NCBI GenBank assembly: GCA_019423025.1 | Contig: JAHZCD010000001.1 | Span: 1-64,000, forward strand | Direction of reading: 5' to 3' | Length of the DNA stretch: 64,000 nt | Source: Haemophilus sp. | Lineage (GTDB): Bacteria; Pseudomonadota; Gammaproteobacteria; Enterobacterales; Pasteurellaceae | Shown: piece by piece, positions 16,964-26,324 of the stretch | How the letters are laid out: each line of letters begins with the position of its first letter | Numbering within the stretch: position 1 is the first letter of the stretch | Position numbers and translations under genes: made by a program | The notes under the pieces: model-generated | What the model was told of the DNA's origin: nothing | Seen by the model: the letters and a program-made list of their open reading frames with translations, nothing else | Databases searched by the model: none

Positions 16964-18898
16964 TTACTCCTCTTTTTCCTGTAATAACTTGCTTAATCCA
17001 CTTTGTCGTTTTACGGTATTTCTAACCGCACTTTGCCAGATTTTTTCATTGGCAAATACGGAAAGTTGATTTTTCGCACGGGTAACACCGGTAAATACAA
17101 GCTCTCGTGAAAGTACTGGATTAGGTTCTGTTGGTAACACCATGACGGTATGTTCAAACTCCGAACCTTGGGATTTATGAATCGTCATCATAAACGCAGG
17201 CTCGTGAGCGGGAATACGACTGGTTGATACTTCTCGATTGCCAAACCATACTTTGCCTTTAGCTAAACACAAGCCAATATCACCGTTATACAGTTTCACA
17301 TTATGATCATTTTCGGTAATCATAATTGGCTTACCAATATACCAATCGTCTTCTTGACGGAACCAAAGTAATTTCTCAGCTCGTAATGCTAAAGCAATTT
17401 CACGATTTAATTCTTCCACACCTAATACCGAAGCACGAAGTGCGGTCAAAAATCTCACCGAATTGAAGCGATCTAAAATTGCTTCCGCATAAGTTTTTTC
17501 GTTGCCCTTTTCATCTATAAATTTTGCATTGAGATCTTTCTTCTGAGCAAAATAAGTTTGAAGTTGGGTTAAATAAATACGATAATTTTCAGCCGCACTT
17601 TTCACCACTTGGCGCACCGATTCTTTAACGTCTTGTTCTTCATCAAAATGATGAAAATGCAACTCTTGTGGATATTCTGAAAAGGTTGTTACACTGCCCT
17701 CACCTTTTCCTTGTTGAATTTGCTCAGCAAGTTGTTTAATGCCCGAATCATCTCGGAAACGACGACTAAAGGTTAAATGACAAATGGCATCACGCAACGG
17801 ACTATGTTCATCCGAAGTTGGAACAGTATAGCCTGTTGTTGTATGAATATAATCAGCTTGAGCAGGACTATAATCTTGCGTTAAAAATTGTGCAATTTCG
17901 CCTAATACAGCCCCCGCTTCCACAGAAGCCAATTGAGCTTGATCACCCAATAAAATCAAACGCGTTTCGGGTTTCAACGCTTGCACAAGTTTCGCCATCA
18001 TAGGCAAATCAATCATTGAGGTTTCATCCACCACTAATACATCAATTTGCAGTGGATTATGTGCATGATATTTTACGCTATCGGTAAAAGGTCGAACGCC
18101 TAGTAAGCGATGTAATGTTTCTGCTGTTTTAGGAATGGATGCACGTAACTCATCTGAAATCGGCATTTGTGCCAAAGCGTTTTCGATGGATTCCGTTAAA
18201 CGAGCCGCAGCTTTCCCCGTTGGCGCAACCAATTTAATGTGAAGTTTGCCACCAAATAATTCCTGTAATACGCATAACAAGCGAGTGACTGTCGTGGTTT
18301 TCCCTGTTCCAGGGCCACCTGTAATCACAGAAAATGGGCTTTTTACTGCCGTTGCGACTGCGACTTTTTGCCAATCAACTTGCGCTTGTTGTTGAGGGAA
18401 ATAACGATCTAATAAGGTTCGAATTTGTTGCGGTTCTACCGATAAAGTGCGGTCATTTTTCAAGGCGTTTTTAATATATTGCGCAACGCGGAATTCATCT
18501 TGCCAAGCTCGGTAGAAATAAATCGCCCCAAATTGAAATGCGAGAGGCGCAATCTGATTTTCAGGATCTTGTGTAAAGGCAATATGCCCCGTTAAGGCTG
18601 ATTGCCATTTTGATATAGGAAGTGAACCAATCTTTTCATTGATCAGCGACAAAAAATCCGTTTCAGTATGACGATAAGCCAAGCCGAATAAATTACGTTC
18701 TAAAAAGCGATCTAACAGACAACAAGTATTGCCTTGTGTATAGCTCCAGTTGCAAAGTGCGGCTAATAAAATCGCTAAATTTTGTACGGGCTCGGCATAG
18801 CCTTTCTCTTTTTGTTTATCAGCAATTAATTGAGCAAAATAATAATCGCCTTGAGTAATCACACCTTGTTCTTGCAAGGATTTTAATAGGCTTAACAT
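16964..18898 (-). CDS. recD: Exodeoxyribonuclease V alpha subunit RecD
   Basis: Fast 5'-3' helicase of the RecBCD double-strand-break repair enzyme. The 644-residue product has the superfamily 1 motifs: Walker A GGPGTGKTTT, the DETSMID Walker B, GDQAQLASVEAG, and motif VI region VFTGVTRAK near the C terminus. The start is ATG 18898, which overlaps the recB stop as TAATG; a longer frame beginning at 18934 would overlap recB and is not needed. recB and recD are thus translationally coupled. recC is not in this window, as in other Haemophilus where it lies apart. Confidence 0.95.
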   Translation of the reverse strand: MLSLLKSLQEQGVITQGDYYFAQLIADKQKEKGYAEPVQNLAILLAALCNWSYTQGNTCCLLDRFLERNLFGLAYRHTETDFLSLINEKIGSLPISKWQSALTGHIAFTQDPENQIAPLAFQFGAIYFYRAWQDEFRVAQYIKNALKNDRTLSVEPQQIRTLLDRYFPQQQAQVDWQKVAVATAVKSPFSVITGGPGTGKTTTVTRLLCVLQELFGGKLHIKLVAPTGKAAARLTESIENALAQMPISDELRASIPKTAETLHRLLGVRPFTDSVKYHAHNPLQIDVLVVDETSMIDLPMMAKLVQALKPETRLILLGDQAQLASVEAGAVLGEIAQFLTQDYSPAQADYIHTTTGYTVPTSDEHSPLRDAICHLTFSRRFRDDSGIKQLAEQIQQGKGEGSVTTFSEYPQELHFHHFDEEQDVKESVRQVVKSAAENYRIYLTQLQTYFAQKKDLNAKFIDEKGNEKTYAEAILDRFNSVRFLTALRASVLGVEELNREIALALRAEKLLWFRQEDDWYIGKPIMITENDHNVKLYNGDIGLCLAKGKVWFGNREVSTSRIPAHEPAFMMTIHKSQGSEFEHTVMVLPTEPNPVLSRELVFTGVTRAKNQLSVFANEKIWQSAVRNTVKRQSGLSKLLQEKEE

Positions 18899-21800
18899 TA
18901 AAATAATTCCTCTAATTGTTGGATTAATTGCCAATCTGGTTTATCAAAAAAGATGCCTGATTGTGGCGAACCATTCATTCCTCGTAAAAATGCATAGACC
19001 ACACCACCAAAATCTCGGTTGTAATCATAGTGAGGCAAACGTGTTTTTAAATAACGGTGTAATGCCACCACATACAACAAGTATTGCCAATCATAGTGAT
19101 GCTCTAACATGGCTTTTTTCAATGCTGCTTGATCGTAATCCTTTAATGTCTCACCCAAGAAATTCGATTTGTAATCAAGCAAATAATATTTATCTTGATG
19201 ACTAAAAACTAAGTCCATTGTGCCTCGCACCATGCCTTGAATATCATCAAACTGTAACGGTTCTGATGGCAAATGATGTAAGGCTGCTAACGCTCGGTTA
19301 AAACCAGCCACATCAAAATGGCTTGTGATATTGAGATAAAACGCCAACTCTTTTAAGCATTGTTTTTCGTTAATCTGAGCAAGGGTAAGATCATTATTTG
19401 GCAAAATTGGTGTGCTGAGTATTTGTTCAAACCACTGTTGAACTGCTGCAAATTGCTCTTCCGCAAGATTCAAATCCTGACATAATTTTTCAATGTTTTC
19501 TTGCTCTGCCAGTTGAGCAAAAGGCACCTTTTCAAAATAACGATGTAACACAGTACCGATTTGTGTTCCCCGTGGAAAATCTAAAACCATTTCATCGTTA
19601 TCATGAGCAAGTGTGGTCAGATTTTCAGGGATATTTTCTGTTGAAATCGACGCATCATAATCTTTCGCATCATCAAAAATGAGCGATTTTTTCACCGCAC
19701 TTTCATTCAAATAAGCTTTGCGTTGATGTGTTTGTTCTATGCCACTAAAGCTCGTCACTCGCCAATCTTGTTCAATTTCACCTTGGAAAATTTCCGCACT
19801 TAAATTTTCTTGAGAAACATTTAAAGTAAGTGGTTCACTGGCTTGTAACACATCGGTTAATTCAATTGCTACATCATTTGGTAAAAGCTGCTTAAATTTT
19901 TCCAATAACGGTTGGGTATCCCAATTATTTGGTAAACCGAGTTTTCGACCAATTTCACCTTGCGTTAAAACATACAATAAAGCATTCCATTTTTTATCAA
20001 AGGATTTCGGTAACACAAAGGCCATTTGGTATTTTGCTCGAGTCAATGCGACATAAAGCAAACGCAATTCTTCCGCAAAAACTTCTTCTGTTAAATCATC
20101 CAAGTGTTGATCTTGCATGTCCCACAAAGTTTTGTTTTGTTTCTTATCGTAATATAAATTAAACAGTTTCTTCTGCTTGCCTGATTTTGTTGGGTCTTTT
20201 GCTTCATTACCTAAAAATGGCAACCAAACCAAATCATATTCCAATCCTTTGGATTTATGGATAGTCACAATCTTCACTAACTGACGTTCGCTTTCTAAAC
20301 GAATTTGTGCTTCTTGACGACCATTATCTTGAATTTGCTTTTCAAACCAGCGCAATAATGCCGCTTCACTTTCATTTAATGCGGCTGCTTGCTGTAAAAT
20401 TTCAGCTAAATGTAATAAATCCGTCAGTTTTCGCTCACCATCAGGCCGAGATAAGAGTTTTTCTGTGATATTTTCAGCTAAAAGTAAATGGTGCAACATC
20501 GGCAATACGCCTTGGCGTTGCCAAATTTGTTGATACTCTGCAAATTTTTCTGCCCAACGTTGCCACTGAATTTCATCCTGGTGAATTTGGTGAATTTCAG
20601 CTGCATTTAAGCCGAAAAGTGCGGTCGCAATGGCATTTAAAATTGGGCGTTCCGTCACACTCAAACACGCTTGCAAAATCAGAGCCAGTTCTTTTGCTGT
20701 ATTACTCTCAAAGACATTTCCTCTATCCGAAAGGTAAACCGAAGCAATACCGAGTGCTTGCAATTCTTTTTTCACCAGATCGGCTTCGGTATAACCACGC
20801 ACCAAAACGGCAATATTTTCTGCTCGCAATGTTTGATTTTCTGCTTTGCTTTCATTCGGAAAAACAACCGGATTTTCAGCCGCACTTTTTAACCATTGCT
20901 GAATCGATGTTGCGCAAGCTTTCGCATAATCTTGCTGGGTGGAGTCATTTTTATCATTAATGTAAAAACGGAAGGCTGGTTCAGGTTGATTATTCAACTG
21001 AAAAACAAGATTCTTCTTGGCTGCGCCGACATTTAAAAATTCAATATTTTTATAAATAAAAGGGTCATTTTTAAAATTAAATAATCGATTTACCCCTTCC
21101 ACTAAAGGTTGGGATGAACGGTAGTTTGTGCCTAAGTTAAAACGCTCGTTCGCTTCGTCTGCTGCTTTTAAATAAGTGAAAATATCGGCACCACGGAAAC
21201 GATAAATCGCCTGTTTGGGGTCCCCGATCATCATAAAGCCAACATTACCTGACGCGGTTTCATTGTGATAAATTTTCGAGAAAATTTGATACTGCAACGC
21301 ATCCGTATCTTGGAATTCGTCAATCATGGCAAAAGGATATTGAAAACGAATTAACTCCGCTAACTGTTCTCCGCCATCACCATATAGTGCTTCTTTCAAT
21401 AAGCGTAATAAATCATCAAAGGATTTTTCAGGATGATTCGCTTTGTATTCAAGCAGTTTCTTTTGAATGCCTTGACGATAGTGATAGAGAATGATTTTTT
21501 TAAATAAATCACTTGGTTGAATTTGTTCAATTAAAGCTTCAATCTCTTCAAAAGCTGGATGCGTTATTCTCACCCCTTTTTTCTTAAAATCTGCTTTGAT
21601 GGCGTTATATAAAGCCGATTGTGTAAATTTTTTTACTAATGTTTCATTTAAGGTGATATCTGCTCTATTTTTTGCCCATGAGGTGACTTCATCCACAAAA
21701 GATAAAATCGTTTTACTTGAATATGTTCTACCATTTAAACAAGATTCATCTTTTTTTACGACTTCTTCATCAAAAAGGTTTCGGATTTCAACCGCACTTT

Positions 21801-22551
21801 CTAACCAAGTATCTTTAATCTTTTCAATAATTTCCGCATTTTTCGTGATATCTTTTTGCAAAAATTCTTTTAATGACAGTTCTAATAGTTCTGGTTTATC
21901 AAGTTGTATAGAAAAATCATTCCCAATATTTGAACCTAAATCATTCAATACATCTTCTGGCGACTTTAATTCTTTTGAGATAAATGCAGCCAAATGGAAA
22001 GGTAAATCATAAAAATGCTCCCGCCAAAATTCATTTGCAAATTGTTTGAGTAAATCAGACTGATCTTTGAGAAGTTTTAAATTGAAATGCACGCCTGAAT
22101 TAAAAGCATGTTGCATCAGCATTCGGCGACAAAAACCGTGAATGGTATAAATGGAGGCTAAATCTAAATTTTGTTCGGCCAGCTTTAAGCGACGAAGTGC
22201 AGTCGGAATATCCTCTAAATAAGGCAATAATTCTGCTAAAAATTGATGTTCTCCAGTAAAAATCGCCTTGTCTTGCTTTTCATAATATTCAGAAAAAACC
22301 GAAATTGCCGCCGTTAAACGTTCCCTAATTTTACGTTTTAAATCTTCCGTCGCCATTTCAGTAAAGGTTACGACCAAAATCTCTTCCACATTCAACGGAC
22401 GAGAAAAACAATTCTCACCAGCCTGTAAAAGTAAACGAAGATAGATAGAACCAATGGTATAGGTTTTCCCTGTACCTGCAGAGGCCTCAATTAAATTGAC
22501 TTGATTTAAGGGTAACGAAATGGCATTAAGTGCGGTTGATTTTTGGCTCAT
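18898..22551 (-). CDS. recB: Exodeoxyribonuclease V beta subunit RecB
   Basis: Helicase and nuclease subunit of RecBCD, about 1217 residues. Walker [13 protein letters not shown] lies at the start, the UvrD-type motif MIDEFQDTD and [14 protein letters not shown] in the middle, and the C-terminal nuclease domain has LLDYKSNFL, where the Asp and Lys are catalytic. All point to an intact enzyme. The ATG at 22551 is preferred by comparison with E. coli RecB; another start seven codons earlier (22572) is possible, and neither has a good ribosome site. The gene is divergent from hsdM. Confidence 0.93.
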   Translation of the reverse strand: MSQKSTALNAISLPLNQVNLIEASAGTGKTYTIGSIYLRLLLQAGENCFSRPLNVEEILVVTFTEMATEDLKRKIRERLTAAISVFSEYYEKQDKAIFTGEHQFLAELLPYLEDIPTALRRLKLAEQNLDLASIYTIHGFCRRMLMQHAFNSGVHFNLKLLKDQSDLLKQFANEFWREHFYDLPFHLAAFISKELKSPEDVLNDLGSNIGNDFSIQLDKPELLELSLKEFLQKDITKNAEIIEKIKDTWLESAVEIRNLFDEEVVKKDESCLNGRTYSSKTILSFVDEVTSWAKNRADITLNETLVKKFTQSALYNAIKADFKKKGVRITHPAFEEIEALIEQIQPSDLFKKIILYHYRQGIQKKLLEYKANHPEKSFDDLLRLLKEALYGDGGEQLAELIRFQYPFAMIDEFQDTDALQYQIFSKIYHNETASGNVGFMMIGDPKQAIYRFRGADIFTYLKAADEANERFNLGTNYRSSQPLVEGVNRLFNFKNDPFIYKNIEFLNVGAAKKNLVFQLNNQPEPAFRFYINDKNDSTQQDYAKACATSIQQWLKSAAENPVVFPNESKAENQTLRAENIAVLVRGYTEADLVKKELQALGIASVYLSDRGNVFESNTAKELALILQACLSVTERPILNAIATALFGLNAAEIHQIHQDEIQWQRWAEKFAEYQQIWQRQGVLPMLHHLLLAENITEKLLSRPDGERKLTDLLHLAEILQQAAALNESEAALLRWFEKQIQDNGRQEAQIRLESERQLVKIVTIHKSKGLEYDLVWLPFLGNEAKDPTKSGKQKKLFNLYYDKKQNKTLWDMQDQHLDDLTEEVFAEELRLLYVALTRAKYQMAFVLPKSFDKKWNALLYVLTQGEIGRKLGLPNNWDTQPLLEKFKQLLPNDVAIELTDVLQASEPLTLNVSQENLSAEIFQGEIEQDWRVTSFSGIEQTHQRKAYLNESAVKKSLIFDDAKDYDASISTENIPENLTTLAHDNDEMVLDFPRGTQIGTVLHRYFEKVPFAQLAEQENIEKLCQDLNLAEEQFAAVQQWFEQILSTPILPNNDLTLAQINEKQCLKELAFYLNITSHFDVAGFNRALAALHHLPSEPLQFDDIQGMVRGTMDLVFSHQDKYYLLDYKSNFLGETLKDYDQAALKKAMLEHHYDWQYLLYVVALHRYLKTRLPHYDYNRDFGGVVYAFLRGMNGSPQSGIFFDKPDWQLIQQLEELF

Positions 22552-22688
22552 TTTTTTATTTTTTGGAAACATTAGCGTGTTCTTATTGTAGAGGAATTTC
22601 CATAGAAATTCATTTAGTTATTATTTATTTCTTGTATAATTTGGAGCATTTATATCTTAATAATGACACAAAATATTCTGAGGATTTT

Positions 22689-24236
22689 ATGGCAGCAGCA
22701 ATTCAACAACGTGCAGAACTTCAACGCCGCATTTGGCAAATCGCTAATGATGTCCGCGGTTCTGTCGATGGTTGGGATTTTAAACAATATGTTTTAGGTA
22801 CGCTTTTCTATCGTTTTATCAGTGAAAACTTTGCCAACTACATTGAAGGTGGAGATGATAGCGTTGATTATTCTACTTTTAATGATGACGACCCTATTAT
22901 TGCAGCGATCAAAGAAGACACTATCAAAGCAAAAGGCTATTTTATTTACCCAAACCAATTATTTAAAAATGTCGTGGCAACAGCCAACACTAATCCGAAT
23001 TTAAATACAGACCTAAAAAACATTTTTACAGCTATCGAAAACTCCGCCATAGGCTACCCTTCCGAACAGGATATCAAAGGTTTATTTGCCGATTTTGATA
23101 CCACTAGCAGCCGCTTGGGTAATACCGTTGCCGATAAAAACAGCCGCCTAGCCGATGTATTAAAAGGCGTTGCTGAGTTAGATTTTGGTGACTTTGAAGA
23201 TAATCATATTGATTTATTCGGTGATGCTTACGAATTTTTAATTTCCAATTATGCTGCCAATGCCGGTAAATCAGGTGGCGAGTTCTTTACACCACAATGC
23301 GTTTCCAAGCTAATTGCTCGACTGGCTTTATATGGGCAAGATAAGGTTAATAAAATTTACGACCCAGCGGCAGGTTCGGGTTCTTTATTATTGCAAGCAA
23401 AAAAACAATTTGATGAACACATCATTGAAGAAGGCTTCTTCGGGCAGGAAATTAATCACACTACCTACAACCTTGCTCGTATGAATATGTTTTTGCATAA
23501 CATCAACTACGACAAGTTTGATATCGCCCTTGGCAACACCTTAATGAATCCGCAATTTGGTGACGATAAACCCTTCGATGCTATCGTTTCTAACCCGCCT
23601 TACTCCGTGAAATGGATTGGTTCAGACGATCCAACACTAATTAACGATGAGCGCTTCGCCCCTGCCGGCGTGCTTGCACCAAAATCTAAAGCGGACTTTG
23701 CCTTTATTTTGCATGCGTTAAGTTATCTTTCAGCAAAAGGCCGCGCGGCGATTGTCTCCTTCCCCGGCATTTTTTATCGCGGCGGTGCGGAACAAAAAAT
23801 TCGTCAGTATTTGGTGGATAATAACTATGTAGAAACGGTGATTGCGCTTGCGCCAAATCTCTTTTTCGGCACCAGTATTGCGGTGAATATTTTAGTGCTT
23901 TCCAAACATAAACCCGATCCCCAAACGCAATTTATCGATGCCAGCGGTTTATTTAAATCCGCCACCAATAACAACCTTTTGGAAGAGGAACATATCGAGC
24001 AAATTATCAAACTCTTTGCCGATAAAGAGGATGTGCCGCATTTGGCAAAATCAGTCTCCTTTGAAGAAATCGTTAAAAATGAATACAACCTTGCGGTGAG
24101 TTCTTATGTGGAGCAAAAAGACACCCGAGAAGTCATTGATATCGATAAACTCAACGCAGAAATTAAACAAACCGTTGCCAACATTGACCGCTTGCGTACC
24201 GAGATTGACAAGATTGTGGCAGAAATTGAGGGGTAA
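22689..24236 (+). CDS. hsdM: Type I restriction-modification methyltransferase HsdM
   Basis: N6-adenine methylase subunit, 515 residues, of a type I system. An N-terminal helical HsdM domain is followed by the SAM-binding segment [12 protein letters not shown] and the catalytic motif NPPY in [10 protein letters not shown]. The ATG at 22689 follows TGAGGA; in-frame sequence further upstream starting at 22530 lies over the recB 5' end and is discarded. A TATAAT -10 box lies at 22635-22640. It begins the operon hsdM-hsdS-(RAYT)-hsdR, interrupted by REP-like palindromes. Unlike some H. influenzae hsdM genes I see no long pentanucleotide repeat in it. Confidence 0.95.
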   Translation: MAAAIQQRAELQRRIWQIANDVRGSVDGWDFKQYVLGTLFYRFISENFANYIEGGDDSVDYSTFNDDDPIIAAIKEDTIKAKGYFIYPNQLFKNVVATANTNPNLNTDLKNIFTAIENSAIGYPSEQDIKGLFADFDTTSSRLGNTVADKNSRLADVLKGVAELDFGDFEDNHIDLFGDAYEFLISNYAANAGKSGGEFFTPQCVSKLIARLALYGQDKVNKIYDPAAGSGSLLLQAKKQFDEHIIEEGFFGQEINHTTYNLARMNMFLHNINYDKFDIALGNTLMNPQFGDDKPFDAIVSNPPYSVKWIGSDDPTLINDERFAPAGVLAPKSKADFAFILHALSYLSAKGRAAIVSFPGIFYRGGAEQKIRQYLVDNNYVETVIALAPNLFFGTSIAVNILVLSKHKPDPQTQFIDASGLFKSATNNNLLEEEHIEQIIKLFADKEDVPHLAKSVSFEEIVKNEYNLAVSSYVEQKDTREVIDIDKLNAEIKQTVANIDRLRTEIDKIVAEIEG

Positions 24237-24239
24237 AAT

Positions 24240-24349
24240 GTAGGGTGAGCTTCAGCCCACCAATAAGATTGAAAAATAACAGCAAGCCGTAGGGTGGGCT
24301 TTAGCCCACCAATTTACGATAACAAGCGGTGGGCTGAAGCCCACCCTAC
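24240..24349. repeat. REP-like palindromes, three copies between hsdM and hsdS
   Basis: Three 22-bp units: direct copies at 24240-24261 (one arm with a mismatch) and 24289-24310, and an inverted copy at 24328-24349. Each unit is itself a hairpin, GGTGGGCT then one variable base pair then AGCCCACC, flanked by CCTAC/GTAGG. The second and third are head-to-head with a 17-base spacer, the layout of a BIME. Their likely mobilising enzyme is the RAYT at 25685-26215. Confidence 0.88.
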
Positions 24350-24369
24350 GAGGAACAACAAAAAATACC

Positions 24370-25554
24370 ATGAAAAACAACCGCACTTTTTTAGAAAAAT
24401 TATTGGATGGGGCTGAGGTTAAGTGGAAAACGCTCGATGAAATATCTTCTATTTATGGTGGGCTAACAGGAAAAGGCAAAGCTGACTTTGAAAATGGAAA
24501 TGCCCTTTATGTACCTTACAAAAATATCTTCAATAACATTGAAGTTGATTTTAATAATCTTGACACCGTAAATGTGTCTGATGATGAAAAGCAATATGCC
24601 ATAAAATATGGAGATGTCTTATTTACTGGTTCTTCAGAAACCGCTGAAGAAGCAGGGATGTCTTCTGCTGTTACAACAAAAACAGAACAAAAAATCTATC
24701 TAAATAGTTTTTCGTTTGGATTAAGATTTAATGATGATGTAGAGTTATTGCCTGAATTTTCTAAATTCCTATTTAGAACACTCTCTATTCGCAAAGAGAT
24801 TGTGAAATCAGCCAGTGGAGTAACAAGATTCAATATTTCTAAAGCAAGATTTAAGAAAATCAAAATCCCCATTCCCCCACTCCCCGTCCAAACCGAAATC
24901 GTAAAAATTTTGGACGCATTGACAGCGCTTACCAGCGAGCTTACCAGCGAGCTTACCAGCGAGCTTATACTACGCCAGAAGCAGTATGAATACTATCGGG
25001 AAAAATTATTATCTTTCGATAGTCTAGAGCAATTAAATATGGGGGGGGCGAAGAAGAAACTTATTGATGTGGCTAAAATCAAAAATGGGAAAGATTGGAA
25101 ACATCTTGGAGAAGGTAATATTCCAATATATGGTTCAGGTGGGATTATGGGATATGTTGATACATATTCATACGATAAACCTACGGTATTAATTCCACGA
25201 AAAGGAACTATTACAAATATATTTTATCTTGATGAACCATTTTGGAATGTTGACACTATTTATTATACAGAAATAGATGAGAATCAAATTTTGCCAAAAT
25301 ATTTCTACCATTTTATGAAAACGGTCGATCTAACTAAGTTAGATACAGGGTCAGGCAGACCCAGCCTGACTCAAGCAATCTTAAATGAAATTCTAATATT
25401 TGTTCCTCCACCCGAAGAACAACAACGCATCGTTTCAATCTTAGATAAATTTGAAACCCTTACAAAATCCATCACCGAAGGCTTACCTTTAGCGATTGAG
25501 CAAAGCCAAAAGCGGTATGAGTATTACAGAGAATTGTTATTGAATTTCTCGTAA
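24370..25554 (+). CDS. hsdS: Type I specificity subunit HsdS, probably phase-variable
   Basis: DNA-recognition subunit, 394 residues: target domain 1 (about 15-165), central conserved spacer (165-225), target domain 2 (about 230-345) and C-terminal conserved region. The two conserved regions are recognisably related (PIPPLPVQTEIVKILD and QYEYYREKLLSFD against VPPPEEQQRIVSILD and RYEYYRELLLNFS). The spacer contains three TSEL repeats (188-199), and codon 224 begins a G8 tract. In the given sequence the frame is open throughout. An uptake signal overlaps codons 4-7. The ribosome site is weak: GAGGAA at 24350-24355 is far upstream and touches the end of a REP unit. Confidence 0.94.
   Translation: MKNNRTFLEKLLDGAEVKWKTLDEISSIYGGLTGKGKADFENGNALYVPYKNIFNNIEVDFNNLDTVNVSDDEKQYAIKYGDVLFTGSSETAEEAGMSSAVTTKTEQKIYLNSFSFGLRFNDDVELLPEFSKFLFRTLSIRKEIVKSASGVTRFNISKARFKKIKIPIPPLPVQTEIVKILDALTALTSELTSELTSELILRQKQYEYYREKLLSFDSLEQLNMGGAKKKLIDVAKIKNGKDWKHLGEGNIPIYGSGGIMGYVDTYSYDKPTVLIPRKGTITNIFYLDEPFWNVDTIYYTEIDENQILPKYFYHFMKTVDLTKLDTGSGRPSLTQAILNEILIFVPPPEEQQRIVSILDKFETLTKSITEGLPLAIEQSQKRYEYYRELLLNFS
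24931..24966 (+). repeat. Three 12-bp repeats (TSEL) in hsdS spacer
   Basis: ACCAGCGAGCTT occurs three times without gaps, encoding Thr-Ser-Glu-Leu each time. The unit keeps the reading frame when gained or lost. In EcoR124 the same kind of repeat (TAEL, two or three copies) sets the distance between the two half-sites recognised. Confidence 0.9.
25041..25048 (+). repeat. G8 homopolymer tract in hsdS
   Basis: Eight consecutive G directly after AT of ATG codon 224, just before target domain 2. The present length keeps the full frame. Nine G would give a TGA stop after codon 232; seven G would give a TAA somewhat further on. Poly-G tracts of this length are typical slippage sites in Haemophilus and Neisseria. 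Confidence 0.85.
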
Positions 25555-25557
25555 TCC

Positions 25558-25662
25558 GTAGGGTGGGCTTCAGCCCACCAATTAATCACAACAAACGGTG
25601 GGCTAAAGCCCACCCTACAATGTAATGAGAATATTTTTATGGTGGGCTAAAGCCCACCCTAC
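25558..25662. repeat. REP-like palindromes, three copies between hsdS and the RAYT gene
   Basis: A direct copy at 25558-25579 and inverted copies at 25597-25618 and 25641-25662, the same 22-bp unit as before. The first two are head-to-head with a 17-base spacer that starts AATT like the one upstream of hsdS. The last copy ends 22 bases before the RAYT start codon. Confidence 0.88.
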
Positions 25663-25684
25663 AAACTACAATTTGGAATAATAT

Positions 25685-26215
25685 ATGTCTAATTATCGTC
25701 GCGATTTTACTAAAGGTGGATTATATTTTTTCACAATTGTTTTACAAGATAGAACAAAATCTTATCTAACTGACTATATCAATGAATTTAGATCTGCATA
25801 TAAACAAACTTGTGAACATTATCCATTCGAAACAGTAGCAATTTGTATTTTGCCCGATCATATTCATTTACTGATGCAATTACCTGAAAATGATGATAAT
25901 TACGCAATACGCATCGCATATTTAAAAACACAATTTACACGACAACTTCCAAAAGAATGCCGACAATTTAATAAAAATAGACAAAAATATCGAGAATCAG
26001 GTATTTGGCAACGCCGATTTTGGGAGCATTTAATTCGTGATGATAAAGATTTGGCGAATCATTTGGATTATATTTATTACAATCCTGTGAAACATGGCTA
26101 TGTTGAGACGGTAAAAGATTGGCCGTATTCTTCCTTCCATCGTGATGTGAAAGCAGAGATTTATCCTGAAGATTGGGGAGGCAACCCAGATTTGAAAATT
26201 AAAGGTGATATATAA
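25685..26215 (+). CDS. REP-associated tyrosine transposase (RAYT)
   Basis: Single-domain Y1/HUH nuclease of 176 residues, related to IS200/IS605 transposases. The HUH motif is LPDHIHLLMQ with His59 and His61. The catalytic tyrosine should be in the segment DYIYYNPVKHGYV (Tyr129, 131 or 132), a sequence typical of RAYTs. These proteins are usually single-copy, are not flanked by insertion-sequence ends, and are associated with REP palindromes that they bind and cut. Here three palindromes lie immediately before and two immediately after the gene, in the same strand order. It sits inside a restriction operon, between hsdS and hsdR. Confidence 0.92.
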   Translation: MSNYRRDFTKGGLYFFTIVLQDRTKSYLTDYINEFRSAYKQTCEHYPFETVAICILPDHIHLLMQLPENDDNYAIRIAYLKTQFTRQLPKECRQFNKNRQKYRESGIWQRRFWEHLIRDDKDLANHLDYIYYNPVKHGYVETVKDWPYSSFHRDVKAEIYPEDWGGNPDLKIKGDI

Positions 26216-26222
26216 CAATACC

Positions 26223-26288
26223 GTAGGATGGGCTTTAGCCCACCAATTAACAATCATAAATAAAACGGTGGGCTAAAGCCCACCCTAC
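26223..26288. repeat. REP-like palindromes, two copies between RAYT and hsdR
   Basis: A direct copy at 26223-26244 (one changed base, GGATGGG) and an inverted copy at 26267-26288, head-to-head with a 22-base spacer. They start seven bases after the RAYT stop. Confidence 0.88.
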
Positions 26289-26324
26289 AAAAACTAAAAA
26301 ATCAAAAGCATTAAGGAACCACTC

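Noticed and set aside
22530..22688. Longer N terminus for hsdM starting at 22530
   Set aside because: It would run over the recB start on the opposite strand and across the probable -10 box; homology to HsdM starts after 22689, where a ribosome site exists.
24240..26288. Repeats considered as a CRISPR array
   Set aside because: Units are palindromic, lie in both orientations, have irregular distances and are divided among three gene gaps. No cas genes are present.
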